A DNA stretch of 64,000 bases from Liolophura sinensis (Eukaryota; Mollusca; Polyplacophora; Chitonida; Chitonidae), in the NCBI RefSeq assembly GCF_032854445.1, contig NW_027018160.1, positions 1-64,000 of the forward strand, written 5' to 3'. The notes under the pieces are model-generated. The model saw only the letters and a program-made list of their open reading frames with translations, did not search any database and was not told where the DNA came from. The position numbers and the translations under genes are program-made. Positions 1-12,090 of the stretch are shown here, in pieces; position 1 is the first letter of the stretch; the number at the start of each line of letters is the position of its first letter.

Positions 1-1133
1 ATATCGCGACTGGTCATTACTATATTCAACTTTTGATTATAAGTTATGTGCCCTTCGGTAGCCCAGAGGACGTCAAATCTTTAGGCCAAGCCCATTTAAC
101 TCATCCCAGCAATTGTCTTACTTCTAAGTCGAAGACAAACTCAATGTCTTTATCTACATGTTGGAAAACCACACCATTTGTATATAAAAACAACAAGGTA
201 CTTGATACAGTCTGCTTGTAAAAAGTTACAATTGAACACTGACCCACATCAATAAGGTGCCAAAAGATGCGCAATTGGGCCAGGCATCTCCAGCTGTTGA
301 AAAATTGCAAATTTCCTTGGTTTCCATGGAGTAAGAGCCGTTGCTGGTCACGTGATCTTCACATAAATGCTCATTCAATTGTCGCTACAGCCAAAAGTAT
401 TGGTCGGAGAGCAACGCGGTTTGCACCATTCGAATTCTCGTCACAAATACGTCGGATTAGCTTCTTACCAGCAGCATTTGAACAGTTTTTCAACTTTTGG
501 ATTTTTGCCTGGGCTTTTTGGTAATTGAAATCGGCTACATTTACTATGTAATATCGCGACTGGTCATTTCTATTGTCAACTTTTGATTATAAGTTATGTG
601 CCCTTCGGTAGCCCAGAGGACGTCAATCTTTGGGCCAAGCCCATTTAACCTCACCCAGCAAATGTCTTACTTCTAAGTCGAAGACAAACTCATGTCTTTA
701 TCTACATGTTGAAAAACCGCACCATTTGTATATAAAAACAACAAGGTACTTGATACAGTCTGCTGTAAAAAGTACAATTGAACACTGACCCACATCAATA
801 AGGTGCCAAAAGATGCGCAATTGGGCCAGGCAATCTCCAGTTGTTGAAAAATTGCAAATTTCCTTGGTTTCCATGAGTAAGAGCCGTTGTTAGGCACGTG
901 ATTTTCACATAAATGCTCATTCAATTGTCGCTACAGCCAAAAGTATTGGTCGGAGAGCAACGCGGTTTTGCACCATTCGATTTCTCGTCACAAAATACGT
1001 CGGATTAGCCTCTTACCAGCAGAATTGGAACAGTTTTTTTACTTTTGGATTTTTGCCTGGGCTTTTTGCTAATTAAATTCGGCTTACATTTACTATGTAA
1101 TATCGCGACTGGTCCATTACTATATTCAACTTT

Positions 1134-4100
1134 TTGATTATAAGTTATGTGCCCTTCGGTAGCCCAGAAGACGTCAAATCTTTGGGCCAAGCCCATTTAA
1201 CTCATCCAGCAATTGTCTTACTTCTAAGTCGAAGACAAACTCAATGTCTTTATCTACATGTTGAAAAACCACACCATTTGTATATAAAAACAACAAGGTA
1301 CTTGATACAGTCTGCTGTTAAAAGTACAATTGAACACTGACCCACATCAATAAGGTGCCAAAGATGCGCAATTGGGCCAGGCATCTCCAGCTGTTGAAAA
1401 ATTGCAAATTTCCTTGGTTTCCATGGAGTAAGAGCCGTTGCTGGGCACGTGATTTTCACATAAATTCTCATTTAATTGTCGCTACAGCCAAAAGTATTGG
1501 CCGGAGAGCAACGCAGTTTGCACCATTCGATTTATCGTCACAAAATACGTCGGATTAGACTCTTAACAGCAGCATTGGAACAGTTTTTCCACTGTTGGAT
1601 TTTTGCCTGGTCTTTTTGCTAATTGAAATCGGCTACATTTACAATGTACCATCGCGACTGGTCATTACTATATTCAACTTTTGATTATAAGTTATGTGCC
1701 CTTCGGTAGCCCAGAAGACGTCAAATCTTTGGGCCAAGCCCATTTAACTCATCCAGCAATTGTCTTACTTCTAAGTCGAAGACAAACTCAATGTCTTTAT
1801 CTACATGTTGAAAAACCACACCATTTGTATATAAAAAACACAAGGTACTTGATACAGTCTGCTGTAAAAAGTACAACTGAACACTGACCCACATCAATAA
1901 GGTGCCAAAAGATGCGGAATTGGGCCAGGCATCTCCAGCTGTTTAAAAATTGCAAATTTCCTTGGTTTCCATGGAGTAAGAGCTCTTATTGGGAACTTGA
2001 TTTTCACATAAATGCTCATTTAATTGTCGCTACAGCCAAAAGTAATGGTCGGAGAGCAACGCGGTTTGCACCATTCGAATTCTCGTCACAAAATACGTCG
2101 GATTAGCTTCTTACCAGCAGCATTTGAACAGTTTTTCAACTTTTGGATTTTTGCCTGGGCTTTTTGGTAATTGAAATCGGCTACATTTACTATGTAATAT
2201 CGCGACTGGTCATTTCTATTGTCAACTTTTGATTATAAGTTATGTGCCCTTCGGTAGCCCAGAGGACGTCAAATCTTTGGGCCAAGCCCATTTAACTCAC
2301 CCAGCAAATGTCTTACTTCTAAGTCGAAGACAAACTCAATGTCTTTATCTACATGTTGAAAAACCGCACCATTTGTATATAAAAACAACAAGGTACTTGA
2401 TACAGTCTGCTGTAAAAAGTACAATTGAACACTGACCCACATCAATAAGGTGCCAAAAGATGCGCAATTGGGCCAGGCATCTCCAGCTGTTGAAAAATTG
2501 CAAATTTCCTTGGTTTCCATGGAGTAAGAGCCGTTGCTGGGCACGTAATTTTCACATAAATGCTCATTCAATTGTCGCTACAGCCAAAAGTATTGGTCGG
2601 AGAGCAACGCGGTTTGCACCATTCGATTTCTCGTCACAAAATACGTCGGATTAGCCTCTTACCAGCAGCATTGGAACAGTTTTTCCACTTTGCGATTTTT
2701 GCTTGGGCTTTTTGCTAATTAAATTCGGCTACATTTACTATGTAATATCGAGACTGGTCATTACTATATTCAACTTTTGATTATAAGTTATGTGCCCTTC
2801 GGTAGCCCAGAAGACGTCAAATCTTTGGGCCAAGCCCATTTAACTCATCCAGCAATTGTCTTACTTCTAAGTCGAAGACAAACTCAATGTCTTTATCTAC
2901 ATGTTGAAAAACCACACCATTTGTATATAAAAAACATAAGGTACTTGATACAGTCTCCTGTAAAAAGCACAATTAAACACTGACCCACATCAATAAGGTG
3001 CCAAAAGATGCGCAATTGGGCCAGGCATCTCCAGCTGTTGAAAAATTGCAAATTTCCTTGGTTTCCATGGAGTAAGAGCCGTTGTTAGGCACGTGATTTT
3101 CACATAAATGCTCATTCAATTGTAGCTACAGCCATAAGTGTTTGTCGGAGAGCAACGCGGTTTGCACCATTCGATTTCTCGTCACAAAATACGTCGGATT
3201 AGCCTCTTACCAGCAGCATTGGAACAGTTTTTCCACTTTTGGATTTTTGCCTGGGCTTTTTGCTAATTAAATTCGACTACATTTACTATGTAATATCGCG
3301 ACTGGTCATTACTATATTCAACTTTTGATTATAAGTTATGTGCCCTTCGGTAGCCCAGAAGACGTCAAATCTTTGGGCCAAGCCCATTTAACTCATCCAG
3401 CAATTGTCTTACTTCTAAGTCGAAGACAAACTCAATGTCTTTATCTACATGTTGAAAAACCACACCATTTGTATATAAAAACAACAAGGTACTTGATACA
3501 GTCTGCTGTAAAAAGTACAATTGAACACTGACCCACATCAATAAGGTGCCAAAAGATGCGCAATTGGGCCAGGCATCTCCAGCTGTTGAAAAATTGCAAA
3601 TTTCCTTGGTTTCCATGGAGTAAGAGCCGTTGCTGGGCACGTGATTTTCACATAAATTCTCATTTAATTGTCGCTACAGCCAAAAGTATTGGCCGGAGAG
3701 CAACGCAGTTTGCACCATTCGATTTATCGTCACAAAATACGTCGGATTAGACTCTTAACAGCAGCATTGGAACAGTTTTTCCACTGTTGGATTTTTGCCT
3801 GGTCTTTTTGCTAATTGAAATCGGCTACATTTACAATGTACCATCGCGACTGGTCATTACTATATTCAACTTTTGATTATAAGTTATGTGCCCTTCGGTA
3901 GCCCAGAAGACGTCAAATCTTTGGGCCAAGCCCATTTAACTCATCCAGCAATTGTCTTACTTCTAAGTCGAAGACAAACTCAATGTCTTTATCTACATGT
4001 TGAAAAACCACACCATTTGTATATAAAAAACACAAGGTACTTGATACAGTCTGCTGTAAAAAGTACAACTGAACACTGACCCACATCAATAAGGTGCCAA

Positions 4101-4927
4101 AAGATGCGGAATTGGGCCAGGCATCTCCAGCTGTTTAAAAATTGCAAATTTCCTTGGTTTCCATGGAGTAAGAGCTCTTATTGGGAACTTGATTTTCACA
4201 TAAATGCTCATTTAATTGTCGCTACAGCCAAAAGTAATGGTCGGAGAGCAACGCGGTTTGCACCATTCGAATTCTCGTCACAAAATACGTCGGATTAGCT
4301 TCTTACCAGCAGCATTTGAACAGTTTTTCAACTTTTGGATTTTTGCCTGGGCTTTTTGGTAATTGAAATCGGCTACATTTACTATGTAATATCGCGACTG
4401 GTCATTTCTATTGTCAACTTTTGATTATAAGTTATGTGCCCTTCGGTAGCCCAGAGGACGTCAAATCTTTGGGCCAAGCCCATTTAACTCACCCAGCAAA
4501 TGTCTTACTTCTAAGTCGAAGACAAACTCAATGTCTTTATCTACATGTTGAAAAACCGCACCATTTGTATATAAAAACAACAAGGTACTTGATACAGTCT
4601 GCTGTAAAAAGTACAATTGAACACTGACCCACATCAATAAGGTGCCAAAAGATGCGCAATTGGGCCAGGCATCTCCAGCTGTTGAAAAATTGCAAATTTC
4701 CTTGGTTTCCATGGAGTAAGAGCCGTTGCTGGGCACGTAATTTTCACATAAATGCTCATTCAATTGTCGCTACAGCCAAAAGTATTGGTCGGAGAGCAAC
4801 GCGGTTTGCACCATTCGATTTCTCGTCACAAAATACGTCGGATTAGCCTCTTACCAGCAGCATTGGAACAGTTTTTCCACTTTGCGATTTTTGCTTGGGC
4901 TTTTTGCTAATTAAATTCGGCTACATT
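1134..4927 (+). repeat. Higher-order repeat block A: duplicated 3-monomer segment at 2192-bp spacing
   Basis: The three units beginning at 1134, 1681 and 2229 recur almost base for base at 3325, 3873 and 4421. Shared diagnostic changes include GAACTTGATTTTC with AGCTCTTATTGG in the second unit, CCGCACC and CAGCAAATG in the third, and TTTGCGATTTTTGC near 2691 and 4883. The unit at 2777 lies between the two copies, giving a four-monomer period. A unit like the third also appears at 583, only three monomers before 2229, so the period is not fixed. Divergence resumes after about 4927. Confidence 0.85.
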
Positions 4928-5563
4928 TAATGTACCATCGCGACTGGTCATTACTATATTCAACTTTTGATTATAAGTTATGTGCCCTTCGGTAGCCCAG
5001 AAGACGTCAAATCTTTGGGCCAAGCCCATTTAACTCATCCAGCAATTGTCTTACTTCTAAGTCGAAGACAAACTCAATGTCTTTATCTACATGTTGAAAA
5101 ACCACACCATTTGTATATAAAAACAACAAGGTACTTGATACAGTCTGCTGTAAAAAGTACAATTGAACACTGACCCACATCAATAAGGTGCCAAAAGATG
5201 CGCAATTGGGCCAGGCATCTCCAGCTGTTGAAAAATTGCAAATTTCCTTGGTTTCCATGGAGTAAGAGCCGTTGCTGGTCACGTGATTTTCACATAAATG
5301 CTCATTCAATTGTCGCTACAGCCAAAAGTATTGGTCGGAGAGCAACGCGGTTTGCACCATTCGATTTCTCGTCACAAAATACGTCGGATTAGCTTCTTAC
5401 CAGCAGTATTGGAACAGTTTTTCCACTTTGGGATTTTTGCCTGGGCTTTTTGCTAATTAAATTCGGCTACATTTACTATGTAATATCGCGACTGGTCATT
5501 ACTATATTCAACTTTTGATTATAAGTTATGTGCCCTTCGGTAGCCCAGAAGACGTCAAATCTT

Positions 5564-5576
5564 TGGGCCAAGCCCA
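5564..5576. repeat. Short perfect dyad (5-bp stem, 3-nt loop) in each monomer
   Basis: TGGGC and GCCCA flank CAA and could form a small GC-rich hairpin. The element is present in almost all copies; exceptions are units with TTTAGGCC (near 78, 15,974 and 18,167) and copies with indels or changes here (60,617, 61,166, 61,704, 48,024, 49,662). The stem is short and its function unknown. Confidence 0.5.
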
Positions 5577-5595
5577 TTTAACTCATCCAGCAATT

Positions 5596-5617
5596 GTCTT
5601 ACTTCTAAGTCGAAGAC
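5596..5617. repeat. 22-bp imperfect dyad with GTCTT/AAGAC arms in each monomer
   Basis: GTCTT at 5596-5600 pairs with AAGAC at 5613-5617. The interior contains a nested ACTT-CT-AAGT inverted repeat. It is strongly conserved between monomers. It could extrude as a short cruciform or bind a dimeric protein; neither is shown by sequence alone. Confidence 0.45.
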
Positions 5618-5662
5618 AAACTCAATGTCTTTATCTACATGTTGAAAAACCACACCATTTGT

Positions 5663-5673
5663 ATATAAAAAAC
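5663..5673 (+). promoter_or_regulatory. TATA-box-like element repeated in nearly every monomer
   Basis: TATATAAAAAA (TATATAAAAAC in the other subfamily) matches the eukaryotic TATA consensus TATAWAAR and sits at about offset 149 of almost every monomer. Only rare copies break it, for example around 57,973, 42,635 and 59,617. Satellites are often transcribed, so a per-monomer initiation site is possible. An AT-rich run of this length also arises easily by chance. No initiator or downstream element is recognisable. This is a motif match only. Confidence 0.15.
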
Positions 5674-5780
5674 ACAAGGTACTTGATACAGTCTGCTGTA
5701 AAAAGTACAATTAAACACTGACCCACATCAATCAGGTGCCAAAAAATGCGCAATTGGGCCAGGCATCTCCAGCTGTTGAA

Positions 5781-5793
5781 AAATTGCAAATTT
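5781..5793. repeat. AT-rich dyad AAATT-GCA-AATTT in each monomer
   Basis: A perfect 5-bp inverted repeat with a 3-base spacer, followed about 20 bp later by the 8-bp palindrome TCCATGGA (5812-5819) and CACGTG (5828-5833). Three dyad elements thus lie within about 55 bp, the densest palindromic stretch of the monomer. CACGTG is the canonical E-box core but is lost in the subfamilies that read CACGTAATT or CACGTACTT. Confidence 0.4.
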
Positions 5794-8700
5794 CCTTGGT
5801 TTCCATGGAGTAAGAGCCGTTGCTGGTCACGTGATTTTTACATAAATGCTCATTCAATTGTCGCTACAGCCAAAAGTATTGGTCGGAGAGCAACGCGGTT
5901 TGCACCATTCGATTTCTCGTCACAAAATACGTCGGATTAGTCTCTTTCCAGCAGTATTGGAACAGTTTTTCCACTTTTGGATTTTTGCCTGGGCTTTTTG
6001 CTAATTAAATTCGGCTACATTTACTATGTAATATCGCGACTGGTCATTACTATAGTCAACTTTTGATTATAAGTTATGTGCCCTTCGGTAGCCCAGGAGA
6101 CGTCAAATCTTTGGGCCAAGCCCATTTAACTCATCCAGCAATTGTCTTACTTCTAAGTCGAAGACAAACTCAATGTCTTTATCTACATGTTGAAAAACCA
6201 CACCATTTGTATATAAAAAAGACAAGGTACTTGATACAGTCTGCTGTAAAAAGTACAATTGAACACTGACCCACATCAATAAGGTGCCAAAAGATGCGCA
6301 ATTGGGCCAGGCATCTCCAGCTGTTGAAAAATTGCAAATTTCCTTGGTTTCCATGGAGTAAGAGCCGTTGCTGGGCACGTGATTTTCACATAAATTCTCA
6401 TTCAATTGTCGCTACAGCCAAAAGTATTGGCCGGAGAGCAACGCAGTTTGCACCATTCGATTTCTCGTCACAAAATACGTCGGATTAGCCTCTTACCAGC
6501 AGCATTGGAACAGTTTTTCCACTGTTGGATTTTTGCCTGGTCTTTTTGCTAATTGAAATCGGCTACATTTACAATGTACCATCGCGACTGGTCATTACTA
6601 TATTCAACTTTTGATTATAAGTTATGTGCCCTTCGGTAGCCCAGAAGACGTCAAATCTTTGGGCCAAGCCCATTTAACTCATCCAGCAATTGTCTTACTT
6701 CTAAGTCGAAGACAAACTCAATGTCTTTATCTACATGTTGAAAAACCACACCATTTGTGTATAAAAAACACAAGGCACTTGATACAGTCTGCTGTAAAAA
6801 GTACAATTAAACACTGACCCACATAAATAAGGTGCCAAAAGATGCGCAATTGGGCCAGGCATCTCCAGCTGTTGAAAAATTGCAAATTTCCTTGGTTTCC
6901 ATGGAGTAAGAGCCGTTGTTAGGCACGTGATTTTCACATAAATGCTCATTTAATTGTCGCTACAGCCAAAAGTATTGGTCGGAGAGCAACGCGGTTTGCA
7001 CCATTCGATTTCTCGTCACAAAATACGTCGGATTAGCTTCTTACCAGCAGCATTGGAACAGTTTTTCCACTGTTGGATTTTTGCCTGGTCTTTTTGCTAA
7101 TTGAAATCGGCTACATTTACAATGTACCATCGCGACTGGTCATTACTATATTCAACTTTTGATTATAAGTTATGTGCCCTTCGGTAGCCCAGAAGACGTC
7201 AAATCTTTGGGCCAAGCCCATTTAACTCACCCAGCAAATGTCTTACTTCTAAGTCGAAGACAAACTCAATGTCTTTATCTACATGTTGAAAAACCACACC
7301 ATTTGTATATAAAAACAACAAGGTACTTGATACAGTCTGCTGTAAAAAGTACAATTGAACACTGACCCACATTAATAAGGTGCCAAAAGATGCGCAATTG
7401 GGCCAGGCATCTCCAGCTGTTGAAAAATTGCAAATTTCCTTGGTTTCCATGGAGTAAGAGCCGTTCCTGGGCACGTAATTTTTACATAAATGCTCATTCA
7501 ATTGTCGCTGCAGCCAAAAGTATTGGTCGGAGAGCAACGCGGTTTGCACCATTTGATTTCTCGTCACAAAATACGTCGGATTAGCCTCTTACCAGCAGCA
7601 TTGGAACAGTTTTTCCACTTTTGGATTTTTGCCTGGGCTTTTTGCTAATTAAATTCGGCTACATTTACTATGTAATATCGCGACTGGTCATTACTATATT
7701 CAACTTTTGATTATAAGTTATGTGCCCTTCGGTAGCCCAGAAGACGTCAAATCTTTGGGCCAAGCCCATTTAACTCATCCAGCAATTGTCTTACTTCTAA
7801 GTCGAAGACAAACTCAATGTCTTTATCTACATGTTGAAAAACCACACCATTTGTATATAAAAAACACAAGGTACTTGATACAGTCTCCTGTAAAAAGCAC
7901 AATTAAACACTGACCCACATCAATAAGGTGCCAAAAGATGCGCAATTGGGCCAGGCATCTCCAGCTGTTGAAAAATTGCAAATTTCCTTGGTTTCCATGG
8001 AGTAAGAGCCGTTGTTAGGCACGTGATTTTCACATAAATGCTCATTCAATTGTAGCTACAGCCATAAGTGTTGGTCGGAGAGCAACGCGGTTTGCACCAT
8101 TCGATTTCTCGTCAGAAAATACGTCGGATTAGCCTCTTACCAGCAGCATTGGAACAGTTTTTCCACTTTGGGATTTTTGCCTGGGCTTTTTGCTAATTAA
8201 ATTCGGCTACATTTACTATGTAATATCGCGACTGGTCATTACTATATTCAACTTTTGATTATAAGTTATGTGCCCTTCGGTAGCCCAGAAGACGTCAAAT
8301 CTTTGGGCCAAGCCCATTTAACTCATCCAGCAATTGTCTTACTTCTAAGTCGAAGACAAACTCAATGTCTTTATCTACATGTTGAAAAACCACACCATTT
8401 GTGTATAAAAAACACAAGGTACTTGATACAGTCTGCTGTAAAAAGTACAATTAATCACTGACCCACATCAATAAGGTGCCAAAAGATGCGCAATTGGGCC
8501 AGGCATCTCCAGCTGTTGAAAAATTGCAAATTTCCTTGGTTTCCATGGAGTAAGAGCCGTTGCTGGTCACGTGATTTTCACATAAATGCTCATTCAATTG
8601 TCGCTACAGCCAAAAGTATTGGTCGGAGAGCAACGCGGTTTGCACCATTCGATTTCTCGTCACAAAATACGTCGGATTAGCTTCTTACCAGCAGTATTGG

Positions 8701-11700
8701 AACAGTTTTTCCACTTTGGGATTTTTGCCTGGGCTTTTTGCTAATTAAATTCGGCTACATTTACTATGTAATATCGCGACTGGTCATTACTATATTCAAC
8801 TTTTGATTATAAGTTATGTGCCCTTCGGTAGCCCAGAAGACGTCAAATCTTTGGGCCAAGCCCATTTAACTCATCCAGCAATTGTCTTACTTCTAAGTCG
8901 AAGACAAACTCAATGTCTTTATCTACATGTTGAAAAACCACACCATTTGTATATAAAAAACACAAGGTACTTGATACAGTCTGCTGTAAAAAGTACAATT
9001 AAACACTGACCCACATCAATCAGGTGCCAAAAAATGCGGAATTGGGCCAGGCATCTCCAGCTGTTGAAAAATTGCAAATTTCCTTGGTTTCCATGGAGTA
9101 AGAGCCGTTGCTGGTCACGTGATTTTTACATAAATGCTCATTCAATTGTCGCTACAGCCAAAAGTATTGGTCGGAGAGCAACGCGGTTTGCACCATTCGA
9201 TTTCTCGTCACAAAATACGTCGGATTAGTCTCTTTCCAGCAGTATTGGAACAGTTTTTCCACTTTTGGATTTTTGCCTGGGCTTTTTGCTAATTAAATTC
9301 GGCTACATTTACTATGTAATATCGCGACTGGTCATTACTATAGTCAACTTTTGATTATAAGTTATGTGCCCTTCGGTAGCCCAGGAGACGTCAAATCTTT
9401 GGGCCAAGCCCATTTAACTCATCCAGCAATTGTCTTACTTCTAAGTCGAAGACAAACTCAATGTCTTTATCTACATGTTGAAAAACCACACCATTTGTAT
9501 ATAAAAAAGACAAGGTACTTGATACAGTCTGCTGTAAAAAGTACAATTGAACACTGACCCACATCAATAAGGTGCCAAAAGATGCGCAATTGGGCCAGGC
9601 ATCTCCAGCTGTTGAAAAATTGCAAATTTCCTTGGTTTCCATGGAGTAAGAGCCGTTGCTGGGCACGTGATTTTCACATAAATTCTCATTCAATTGTCGC
9701 TACAGCCAAAAGTATTGGCCGGAGAGCAACGCAGTTTGCACCATTCGATTTCTCGTCACAAAATACGTCGGATTAGCCTCTTACCAGCAGCATTGGAACA
9801 GTTTTTCCACTGTTGGATTTTTGCCTGGTCTTTTTGCTAATTGAAATCGGCTACATTTACAATGTACCATCGCGACTGGTCATTACTATATTCAACTTTT
9901 GATTATAAGTTATGTGCCCTTCGGTAGCCCAGAAGACGTCAAATCTTTGGGCCAAGCCCATTTAACTCACCCAGCAAATGTCTTACTTCTAAGTCGAAGA
10001 CAAACTCAATGTCTTTATCTACATGTTGAAAAACCACACCATTTGTATATAAAAACAACAAGGTACTTGATACAGTCTGCTGTAAAAAGTACAATTGAAC
10101 ACTGACCCACATTAATAAGGTGCCAAAAGATGCGCAATTGGGCCAGGCATCTCCAGCTGTTGAAAAATTGCAAATTTCCTTGGTTTCCATGGAGTAAGAG
10201 CCGTTCCTGGGCACGTAATTTTTACATAAATGCTCATTCAATTGTCGCTGCAGCCAAAAGTATTGGTCGGAGAGCAACGCGGTTTGCACCATTCGATTTC
10301 TCGTCACAAAATACGTCGGATTAGCCTCTTACCAGCAGCATTGGAACAGTTTTTCCACTTTGGGATTTTTGCCTGGGCTTTTTGCTAATTAAATTCGGCT
10401 ACATTTACTATGTAATATCGCGACTGGTCATTACTATATTCAACTTTTGATTATAAGTTATGTGCCCTTCGGTAGCCCAGAAGACGTCAAATCTTTGGGC
10501 CAAGCCCATTTAACTCATCCAGCAATTGTCTTACTTCTAAGTCGAAGACAAACTCAATGTCTTTATCTACATGTTGAAAAACCACACCATTTGTATATAA
10601 AAAACACAAGGTACTTGATACAGTCTCCTGTAAAAAGCACAATTAAACACTGACCCACATCAATAAGGTGCCAAAAGATGCGCAATTGGGCCAGGCATCT
10701 CCAGCTGTTGAAAAATTGCAAATTTCCTTGGTTTCCATGGAGTAAGAGCCGTTGTTAGGCACGTGATTTTCACATAAATGCTCATTCAATTGTAGCTACA
10801 GCCATAAGTGTTGGTCGGAGAGCAACGCGGTTTGCACCATTCGATTTCTCGTCAGAAAATACGTCGGATTAGCCTCTTACCAGCAGCATTGGAACAGTTT
10901 TTCCACTTTTGGATTTTTGCCTGGGCTTTTTGCTAATTAAATTCGGCTACATTTACTATGTAATATCGCGACTGGTCATTACTATATTCAACTTTTGATT
11001 ATAAGTTATGTGCCCTTCGGTAGCCCAGAAGACGTCAAATCTTTGGGCCAAGCCCATTTAACTCATCCAGCAATTGTCTTACTTCTAAGTCGAAGACAAA
11101 CTCAATGTCTTTATCTACATGTTGAAAAACCACACCATTTGTGTATAAAAAACACAAGGTACTTGATACAGTCTGCTGTAAAAAGTACAATTAATCACTG
11201 ACCCACATCAATAAGGTGCCAAAAGATGCGCAATTGGACCAGGCATCTCCAGCTGTTGAAAAATTGCAAATTTCCTTGGTTTCCATGGAGTAAGAGCCGT
11301 TGTTAGGCACGTGATTTTCACATAAATGCTCATTCAATTGTCGCTACAGCCAAAAGTATTGGTCGGAGAGCAATGCGGTTTGCACCATTCGATTTCTCGT
11401 CACAAAATACGTCGGATTAGCCTCTTACCAGCAGCATTGGAACAGTTTTTCCACTTTTGGATTTTTGCCTGGGCTTTTTGCTAATTAAATTCGGCTACAT
11501 TTACTATGTAATATCGCGACTGGTCATTACTATATTCAACTTTTGATTATAAGTTATGTGCCCTTCGGTAGCCCAGAAGACGTCAAATCTTTGGGCCAAG
11601 CCCATTTAACTCATCCAGCAATTGTCTTACTTCTAAGTCGAAGACAAACTCAATGTCTTTATCTACATGTTGAAAAACCACACCATTTGTATATAAAAAC

Positions 11701-12090
11701 AACAAGGTACTTGATACAGTCTGCTGTAAAAAGTACAATTGAACACTGACCCACATCAATAAGGTGCCAAAAGATGCGCAATTGGGCCAGGCATCTCCAG
11801 CTGTTGAAAAATTGCAAATTTCCTTGGTTTCCATGGAGTAAGAGCCGTTGCTGGTCACGTGATTTTCACATAAATGCTCATTCAATTGTCGCTACAGCCA
11901 AAAGTATTGGTCGGAGAGCAACGCGGTTTGCACCATTCGATTTCTCGTCACAAAATACGTCGGATTAGCTTCTTACCAGCAGTATTGGAACAGTTTTTCC
12001 ACTTTGGGATTTTTGCCTGGGCTTTTTGCTAATTAAATTCGGCTACATTTACTATGTAATATCGCGACTGGTCATTACTATATTCAACTT

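Larger units (their letters stand above)
5515..6062 (+). repeat. Reference satellite monomer (548 bp)
   Basis: A clean full-length copy that serves as a map of the unit. It starts at TTGATTATA. It carries GACGTC at 5551-5556, a short dyad TGGGC-CAA-GCCCA at 5564-5576, a second dyad at 5596-5617, a TATA-like run at 5663-5673, a dyad AAATT-GCA-AATTT at 5781-5793, the palindrome TCCATGGA at 5812-5819, CACGTG at 5828-5833, CAATTG at 5592-5597 and 5855-5860, a T-rich stretch around 5975-6010, and TCGCGA at 6034-6039. About 216 of 540 counted bases are G or C, and 17 CpG are present. I found no clear internal subrepeat, so the monomer appears to be a simple unit rather than an ancient dimer or trimer. 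The phase chosen for the start is arbitrary. Confidence 0.95.
4967..12090 (+). repeat. Higher-order repeat block B: interleaved 6-mer (3288 bp) and 5-mer (2740 bp) duplications
   Basis: The segment from about 5180 to 6680 recurs at about 8468-9968 (spacing 3288 bp). Shared marks are AATCAGGTGCC, CCCAGGAGACG, AAAAAAGACAAGG and AAATTCTCATTC. The segment from about 7060 to 8485 recurs at about 9800-11,225 (spacing 2740 bp), sharing CATTAATAAGG, TCTCCTGTAAAAAGC and TTAATCACTG. The unit at 8255 looks hybrid: its first half matches 10995 while its second half matches the units at 4967 and 11543. The unit at 6611 also mixes types. The order reads a b c d e f g' / b c e f g / a b, consistent with overlapping unequal exchanges of different register. 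Confidence 0.8.

Noticed and set aside
5881-5930. RNA polymerase III A and B boxes (CATTCGATTTC as a B box)
   Set aside because: It mismatches the GGTTCGANNCC consensus at three positions, and no properly spaced A box is convincing.
5975-6010. T-rich stretch as a transcription terminator
   Set aside because: T runs are at most about five bases, interrupted, present in every unit, and no stem precedes them.
5515-6062. CENP-B box
   Set aside because: Candidate TTCG sites (CTTCGGTAGCC, ATTCGATTTC) lack the required A and CGGG positions on either strand.
5515-6062. Internal 183-bp subrepeats making the monomer an ancestral trimer
   Set aside because: Only short coincidences repeat (CAATTGTC about 263 bp apart, CACCATT twice, TTTTTGC twice). 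No extended similarity between thirds is visible by eye.
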